From Candidatus Segatella papionis (GTDB lineage Bacteria; Bacteroidota; Bacteroidia; Bacteroidales; Bacteroidaceae): a DNA stretch of 10,467 nucleotides. The position numbers and the translations under genes are program-made. How positions within the stretch are numbered: the first letter of the stretch is position 1; every line of letters begins with the position of its first letter. A model generated the notes under the pieces. It was given only the letters and a program-made list of their open reading frames with translations, made no database searches and was not told the origin of the DNA. Positions 6,640 through 10,467 of the stretch are shown here, piece by piece. Where the stretch lies: assembly GCA_002297965.1 (NCBI GenBank), contig DBLF01000127.1, forward strand, positions 1 to 10,467. The letters are read 5' to 3'.

Positions 6640-6670
6640 TTTGTTATGTCGCAAAAAACTTGTAACTTTG
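6640..6670 (+). promoter_or_regulatory. Promoter of the HU gene
   Basis: -33 TTTG at 6640-6643, 19-base spacer, -7 TAACTTTG at 6663-6670 followed by CAC. This fits the Bacteroidota consensus and gives a leader of about 35 A/T-rich bases. Likely serves HU, the small basic gene and, by read-through, rng. Confidence 0.88.
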
Positions 6671-6711
6671 CACACCGATTTGAGATTATTAATAAAAAAT
6701 AAATAAAAGAA

Positions 6712-6996
6712 ATGACCAAAGCAGATATCATTAATGAAGTGGCAATCGCTACGGGTATGCCTAAGAAAGAAGTAGGCATCGTAGTAGAAGCATTCATGGA
6801 AGAGGTAAAAAAGAGCCTCATCCAGAAGAAAGACAATGTTTACTTGCGTGGTTTCGGTAGCTTCAACATCAAGCACCGCGCAGCCAAGACAGCACGTAAC
6901 ATCTCTAAGAATACTACGCTCACTATCCCAGCTCACGACCTGCCAAGCTTCAAGCCTTCTAAGAGCTTCATCGAGGAAATGCAAAATGCGCAGTAA
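6712..6996 (+). CDS. HU/IHF-family nucleoid DNA-binding protein
   Basis: 94-residue histone-like protein that bends and compacts DNA as a dimer. The N-terminal helices (MTKADIINEVAIATGMPKKE, then VVEAFMEEVKKSL) are followed by the strand signature VYLRGFGSFNIKHR (43-56), the DNA-binding arm (about 57-75) and FKPSKSFIEEM (80-90). The arm reads KTARNISKNTTLTIPAHDLP. Classical HU and IHF have RNP here, with the proline wedging between base pairs; this protein has Ile64 instead. From memory this variant recurs in Bacteroidota HU paralogs, so it is probably a lineage trait rather than damage. The ATG at 6712 is the standard start and lies just downstream of its promoter. The small basic gene follows after 102 bases on the same strand with no exact promoter between, so they probably share a transcript. 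HU versus IHF subunit cannot be decided. Confidence 0.95.
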   Translation: MTKADIINEVAIATGMPKKEVGIVVEAFMEEVKKSLIQKKDNVYLRGFGSFNIKHRAAKTARNISKNTTLTIPAHDLPSFKPSKSFIEEMQNAQ

Positions 6997-7098
6997 CTCG
7001 GGACTTAGCCGATACATACGAGCAAGCAATATGTACGAGATTATTTCTGTGAAGAGATAACATATATTATAATAACAATATTTTAAAATTTTAAAATC

Positions 7099-7188
7099 AT
7101 GCCAAACGGAAAGAAAAAGAAGGGCCACAAGATGGCTACTCACAAGCGTAAAAAAAGATTACGTAAGAACAGACATAAGAGCAAGTAA
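7099..7188 (+). CDS. 29-residue very basic protein, bS22/mS38 (AURKAIP1/COX24)-like, probably ribosomal
   Basis: ATG at 7099, 29 codons, TAA at 7186-7188. It begins MPNGKKKKGHKMATHKRKK and ends RKNRHKSK. It has 11 Lys, 4 Arg and 3 His and no acidic residue, and contains the pattern K-M-x2-H-K-x-R-K, close to the R-K-M-x2-H-K-x-R-K core of mitochondrial mS38/AURKAIP1 and of the short actinobacterial bS22. Such peptides thread through rRNA at the small-subunit decoding region, so a ribosomal role is the best inference. A near-identical short protein is, from memory, common in Bacteroidota, which argues for a real gene. The ATG is preceded by an A/T-rich stretch (ATTTTAAAATTTTAAAATC) with no Shine-Dalgarno, normal for this phylum. 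It lies between HU and rng, immediately before a structured leader and terminator. A regulatory leader peptide is the alternative reading. Confidence 0.82.
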   Translation: MPNGKKKKGHKMATHKRKKRLRKNRHKSK

Positions 7189-7194
7189 GCTACT

Positions 7195-7236
7195 AGCTTA
7201 GCAAGCTTTGCTCTCGGTCAGTTCGCTAGACTGAGG
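7195..7236 (+). promoter_or_regulatory. Structured leader segment ahead of the rng terminator
   Basis: Two short mutually exclusive hairpins are possible at the start: AGCTT/AAGCT (7195-7199 with 7203-7207) and AGCAA/TTGCT (7200-7204 with 7208-7212). A further stem CTCGGTC/GACTGAG (7213-7219 with 7229-7235, one G-U) follows. The octamer GTCAGTTC at 7217-7224 recurs at 7243-7250 within the terminator. This could be an attenuator or RNase-sensitive leader; RNA folding is inferred by eye. Confidence 0.45.
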
Positions 7237-7278
7237 GGGTGTGTCAGTTCAGATATGGAGTGACATGCCCTTTTTTTT
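7237..7278 (+). terminator. Terminator (possible attenuator) between the small basic gene and rng
   Basis: GGGTGTGTCA (7237-7246) pairs with TGACATGCCC (7261-7270) over 10 bp including two G-U pairs, with a 14-base loop, followed by eight Ts (7271-7278). It lies 48 bases after the small gene and 35 bases before rng. No promoter box is visible between it and rng, so rng probably depends on read-through. Confidence 0.82.
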
Positions 7279-7313
7279 GTATTAACATTAAGTAAAAAGA
7301 TTTTTGAAGAACT

Positions 7314-8885
7314 ATGACAAGCGAAGTTGTAATTGATGTCCAAAAGAAGGACATCTCGATCGCGCTCATGGAGGACAAGCAACTGGTGGAATACCAGAAC
7401 GAACCTCGTGAGGCTTCCTTCTCGGTGGGCAACATCTACATTGCAAAGGTTAAGAAACTGATGCCAGGACTTAACGCATGCTTCGTGGATGTGGGTTATG
7501 AACGCGACGCCTTTCTTCATTATCTTGACCTAGGAAGTCATTTCAATTCCTACCAAAAGTACCTTAAACAAGTACAGAGCGACAGAAAGAAACTTTTCCC
7601 ATTCTCTAAGGCCAGCAAGCAGCCTGAACTGGAAAAGGACGGCAGCATACAGAATGTCCTGAAAGTGGGACAGGAAGTGCTGGTGCAAATCGTAAAAGAA
7701 CCAATCTCTACCAAGGGGCCTCGACTCACAGGCGAAATCTCATTCGCTGGTCGATACTTGGTACTCATGCCATTCGGTGACAAAGTTTCTGTCTCGTCGA
7801 AAATCAAAAGCGGTGAAGAACGCTCTCGACTCAAACAACTCATGCACAGCATCAAACCAAAGAATTGCGGGGTCATCGTCCGCACTGTGGCTGAGGGCAA
7901 GAAGGTCGCTGAGCTCGATGCTGAGCTGAAAGTCCTGGTGAAGCGATGGGAGGATGCTATCGCCAAGGTACAGAAGACCCAGCAGCGCCCGCAACTCGCT
8001 TTCGAGGAGACCGGAAGAGCCGTCGCTCTCATTCGTGACTTGTTTAATCCATCTTACGAGAACATCTTCGTCAACGACCAGGATGTGATGAAGGAGGTGA
8101 AGAACTATGTCTCTCTAATAGCCCCTGAAAAGGCGGGCATAGTGAAACTCTACACCGGTAAGGTGCCTATCTTCGACAACTTCAACATCACCAAGCAGAT
8201 CAAGGCTGGCTTCGGGCGTGTTGTCAACTACAAGCATGGTGCGTATCTCATCATCGAGCACACCGAGGCTTTGCACGTGGTCGATGTAAACAGTGGCAAC
8301 CGCACTCGTGAGAAAGGTCAGGAAGCAAATGCTCTCGACGTAAACCTCGGCGCTGCCGATGAGTTGGCTCGACAGTTGCGTCTCCGTGATATGGGAGGCA
8401 TCATCGTAGTCGATTTCATCGACATGAATCTTGCCGAAGACCGACAGATGCTCTATGAGCGCATGTGCAAGAACATGCAGAAGGACCGTGCCAAGCACAA
8501 TATCCTGCCATTGAGCAAGTTCGGACTGATGCAGATCACCCGCCAGCGTGTGCGCCCTGCGATGGACGTAAACGTGGAGGAAACCTGCCCTACCTGCTTC
8601 GGCACGGGCAAGATCAAGTCGAGCATCCTCTTCACCGACCAATTGGAAAGAAAGATTGACCGACTAGTCAACAAGATTGGCGTCAAGAAATTTACACTGT
8701 ATGTCAACCCATACGTGGCTGCCTTCATCAACAAGGGCTTCATCTCCTTGAAGCGCAGATGGCAGTTTAAGTATGGTTTCGGCATCAATGTGATTCCGTC
8801 TCAGAAACTGGCGTTCCTTCAGTACGAATTCTACGACAAGGACAACCAGTACCTGGATATGCAGGAAGAACAGGAAACTAAGTAA
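7314..8885 (+). CDS. rng: Ribonuclease E/G family endoribonuclease (RNase G type)
   Basis: Single-strand-specific endonuclease that cleaves AU-rich sites, in E. coli maturing the 16S rRNA 5' end and decaying mRNAs; acts in the cytoplasm or at the inner membrane. 523 residues. An S1-type domain at about 37-130 (VGNIYIAKVKKLMPGLNACFVDVG) carries an inserted charged loop at about 75-115 (KKLFPFSKASKQPELEKDG). The 5'-sensor and RNase H-like region (about 130-280) leads to the DNase I-like catalytic domain: VVDVNSG (322-328) with Asp324, and GGIIVVDFIDM (361-371) with Asp367, the expected metal ligands. CPTC (425-428) is the Zn-link motif for dimer pairing. The long C-terminal degradosome scaffold of RNase E is absent, so RNase G is the better label. 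The ATG at 7314 gives the normal MTSEVVIDV start. It follows the HU and bS22-like genes, consistent with a ribosome/RNA-maturation cluster, with a terminator hairpin in its leader. Confidence 0.95.
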   Translation: MTSEVVIDVQKKDISIALMEDKQLVEYQNEPREASFSVGNIYIAKVKKLMPGLNACFVDVGYERDAFLHYLDLGSHFNSYQKYLKQVQSDRKKLFPFSKASKQPELEKDGSIQNVLKVGQEVLVQIVKEPISTKGPRLTGEISFAGRYLVLMPFGDKVSVSSKIKSGEERSRLKQLMHSIKPKNCGVIVRTVAEGKKVAELDAELKVLVKRWEDAIAKVQKTQQRPQLAFEETGRAVALIRDLFNPSYENIFVNDQDVMKEVKNYVSLIAPEKAGIVKLYTGKVPIFDNFNITKQIKAGFGRVVNYKHGAYLIIEHTEALHVVDVNSGNRTREKGQEANALDVNLGAADELARQLRLRDMGGIIVVDFIDMNLAEDRQMLYERMCKNMQKDRAKHNILPLSKFGLMQITRQRVRPAMDVNVEETCPTCFGTGKIKSSILFTDQLERKIDRLVNKIGVKKFTLYVNPYVAAFINKGFISLKRRWQFKYGFGINVIPSQKLAFLQYEFYDKDNQYLDMQEEQETK

Positions 8886-8912
8886 AAGTTTCCCATACAA
8901 AAGACATGAAAC

Positions 8913-8949
8913 AAAAGCTCCATTCGCATCAATTACGAATGGAGCTTTT
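8913..8949. terminator. Bidirectional terminator between rng and the S9 peptidase gene
   Basis: Perfect 14-bp stem: AAAAGCTCCATTCG (8913-8926) and CGAATGGAGCTTTT (8936-8949) with a 9-base loop. A T-rich tail follows on the plus strand (TTTTATTTTTAT) and a shorter one on the minus strand (CTTTTGTTTC). It lies 27 bases after the rng stop and 70 bases past the peptidase stop, serving both convergent genes. The remaining spacer to 9019 holds only a weak CCTTAT/ATAAGG repeat (8983-9001). Confidence 0.92.
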
Positions 8950-9019
8950 ATTTTTATAGATTTTTCCTTCATCCTATATATACCTTATTATATGTATAAG
9001 GATAAGGCATATTACGCTT

Positions 9020-10467
9020 TTAATATTCAATCTCATTATTCACCATTTTCTCCGTATCCCATGGCGCAGGAGCACCACCCAGATAGCGATGGAACCAGTC
9101 GAGGTGCGCATTATAGTAGAGCGGCATCGACTTCAGGTTGCTTGGCCAGTGACCATCATACTTCAGCACGATGAGACGTGAAGGGATGTTCAAGGTCTGC
9201 AAAGCCGTGAAGTACTGGAGGCTCTGGGTGTAAGGTACACGATAGTCCAACTCGCCTGTCATTACGAGCGTCGGAGTCGAGAAGTTCTTGATATAGGAAG
9301 ATGGCGACCATTTCTGGTAGAGGTCGGAATTGTAAGGCTGTCCCTGCAACTCGAAGTTAGGGAACCAAACCTCCTCGGTACTACCCCACATGGAACGCAA
9401 GTCATAGACGCCCATCATCGAAGCCAAGCACTTGAATCGCTTGGTGTGTCCCTGCAGCCAGTTCATCATATAGCCGCCGTAAGACCATCCCATCGCTCCC
9501 ATTCTCGTGGAATCGACATATTCGAGGGTAGCTAATTTGTCGGTTACCTTCATCACGTCCTCGAACACCTTGCCGCCCCAATCGCCAGAGATGGCACGGG
9601 TGAATGCCTGACCATAGCCTGTAGAACCATGAGGGTTAGGATAAGCCACCACATAGCCAGCGCCAGGATAAACCTGCCAGTCGCCACGGAAGGAATTCAT
9701 CCATTGCATCTGTGGTCCGCCGTGTACATTAATGATGAGCGGATACTTTTTATTCGTATCGAAGTCGTGAGGCTTTACGATGAATACCTGTACCTTGTCG
9801 CCACCGGCGCCATCCACCCAGATACTCTCAGATGGGCGAATATCCACCTCGTCTTCCAACTTCTGGTTGAGGAAAGTAATCTGCTGTTCTTTGCCACTAG
9901 CCACAGGAGCCCCACTCCACTTCTTCATCTGCTGACGATAGAGAGCAGAAGGTTTGCCAGTGGTGCTATAGGTATAATAAACCATACCCTTGTTGTCGAA
10001 GTCAAACTCAGAGATAGCCTTGCCTGCGATAACTGGCGAAATCGTCTGCTTGGCGATGTCGAGTTTGTAGAGAGGTTGCGCACCCTTCACTTCGCCCAGG
10101 AAGTAGATGCTCTTGCTGTCAGGAGCCCACTTGTAGTCATCCACCCAGTTGTCGAATTTCTCAGTCAAGATGGTAGATTTCTTTGCCGCTCTGTCATAGA
10201 TGGCGAGGCGGAAACGGTCTGACTCATAGCCAGGCACCTGCTGCAGGCGATAAGCGATGTACTTGCCGTCGGGCGAATAAGTTGGCGTACCATCCCAAGC
10301 CTTGTTTGCTTTGGTGAGACAAACAGGCTCTCCCCCATCCACTGATACCGTCCAAAGGTCGGCATTGGTGCTAGCCTCCTGATGATCATCGTGGTTGGAA
10401 ACGAAGCAAATCTCCTTGCTGTCTGGCGAGAAGTTATAGGCGATGCCTCCGCCGAGCATGAATATCA
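9020..10467 (-). CDS. S9-family serine peptidase (prolyl oligopeptidase fold, DPP5-like), 5' part missing
   Basis: The reading frame is open to the right edge, so the N-terminus and any signal peptide are outside the window; about 482 residues are visible. I number from the Met encoded at 10457-10459, which is probably internal. The first part is beta-propeller with PD40-type repeats: FSPDSKEICFVS (10-21), YSPDGKYIAYR (61-71), WAPDSKSIYFLG (111-122). The alpha/beta-hydrolase domain has NVHGGPQ (244-250), GWSYGGYMMNW (324-334) with nucleophile Ser326, GELDYRVP (402-409) with Asp405, and YDGHWPSN (434-441) with His437. All triad members are present. Probably a periplasmic or cell-surface dipeptidyl/acylaminoacyl peptidase used in peptide catabolism; the C-terminal WPSNLKSMPLYYNAHLDWFH resembles Bacteroidales DPP5. 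Substrate specificity cannot be read from the sequence. It converges on rng across the shared terminator. Confidence 0.93.
   Translation of the reverse strand, partial: IFMLGGGIAYNFSPDSKEICFVSNHDDHQEASTNADLWTVSVDGGEPVCLTKANKAWDGTPTYSPDGKYIAYRLQQVPGYESDRFRLAIYDRAAKKSTILTEKFDNWVDDYKWAPDSKSIYFLGEVKGAQPLYKLDIAKQTISPVIAGKAISEFDFDNKGMVYYTYSTTGKPSALYRQQMKKWSGAPVASGKEQQITFLNQKLEDEVDIRPSESIWVDGAGGDKVQVFIVKPHDFDTNKKYPLIINVHGGPQMQWMNSFRGDWQVYPGAGYVVAYPNPHGSTGYGQAFTRAISGDWGGKVFEDVMKVTDKLATLEYVDSTRMGAMGWSYGGYMMNWLQGHTKRFKCLASMMGVYDLRSMWGSTEEVWFPNFELQGQPYNSDLYQKWSPSSYIKNFSTPTLVMTGELDYRVPYTQSLQYFTALQTLNIPSRLIVLKYDGHWPSNLKSMPLYYNAHLDWFHRYLGGAPAPWDTEKMVNNEIEY

Noticed and set aside
7013..7035. TACATA/TATGTA hairpin just after HU as a terminator
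   Set aside because: Only 6 bp with an 11-base loop and no T tract; HU and the small basic gene more likely share a transcript.
6604..7143. 179-codon open frame on the minus strand covering HU and the HU promoter
   Set aside because: It crosses a strong promoter and the true HU gene; its content is low-complexity Phe/Tyr/Leu from AT-rich DNA.
1..10467. Defence system, mobile element or CRISPR array
   Set aside because: No transposase, integrase, nuclease-ATPase pair, spaced direct repeats or attachment-site pattern was found on either strand; all sizeable genes fit core functions.

Overview
The window looks like core chromosome from a Bacteroidales bacterium, most likely Prevotella/Segatella. 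Four start sites carry the Bacteroidota-type promoter box TAnnTTTG. The protein sequences have the style of that order: a PurF opening with HECGVAMIRLLKPLEYY, a pyruvate kinase with RMNTAH, and an HU with ARNISKNTT. No mobile element, CRISPR array, tRNA or rRNA is visible. The genes are mostly housekeeping and I do not see a novel multi-gene system. The less ordinary parts are a 29-residue ribosomal-protein-like gene and several structured intergenic regions.

Left part (1-4749), all transcribed leftwards: pyruvate kinase, a Wza-type polysaccharide export lipoprotein, glmS, and the first 51 codons of an amidophosphoribosyltransferase (purF) cut by the window edge. The export gene has a strong promoter buried in a long palindrome. 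It is 46 bases ahead of glmS with no visible promoter between, so the two probably form one unit ending at a clear terminator (378-415). Between that terminator and purF is a small repeat array, with a 17-bp unit present twice and inverted related octamers about 90 bases away.

Middle (4901-6670), also leftwards: a TPM-domain membrane protein followed by a LemA protein, a common envelope-associated pair, with a promoter ahead of the TPM gene and a terminator after lemA.

Right part (6640-8949), rightwards: a divergently transcribed HU-family DNA-binding protein, a 29-residue very basic protein resembling bS22/mS38 (AURKAIP1/COX24), a structured leader with a terminator, and RNase G. This is a coherent nucleoid/ribosome/RNA-processing group. 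A perfect 14-bp hairpin separates it from a convergent, 5'-truncated S9 serine peptidase (DPP5-like) that runs off the right edge.

Two gene starts were moved to internal ATGs (export lipoprotein to 3177, TPM protein to 6550), because the longer readings rely on TTG codons and, for TPM, overlap the promoter. No gene-free stretch exceeds 300 bases; the longest is 155-422.
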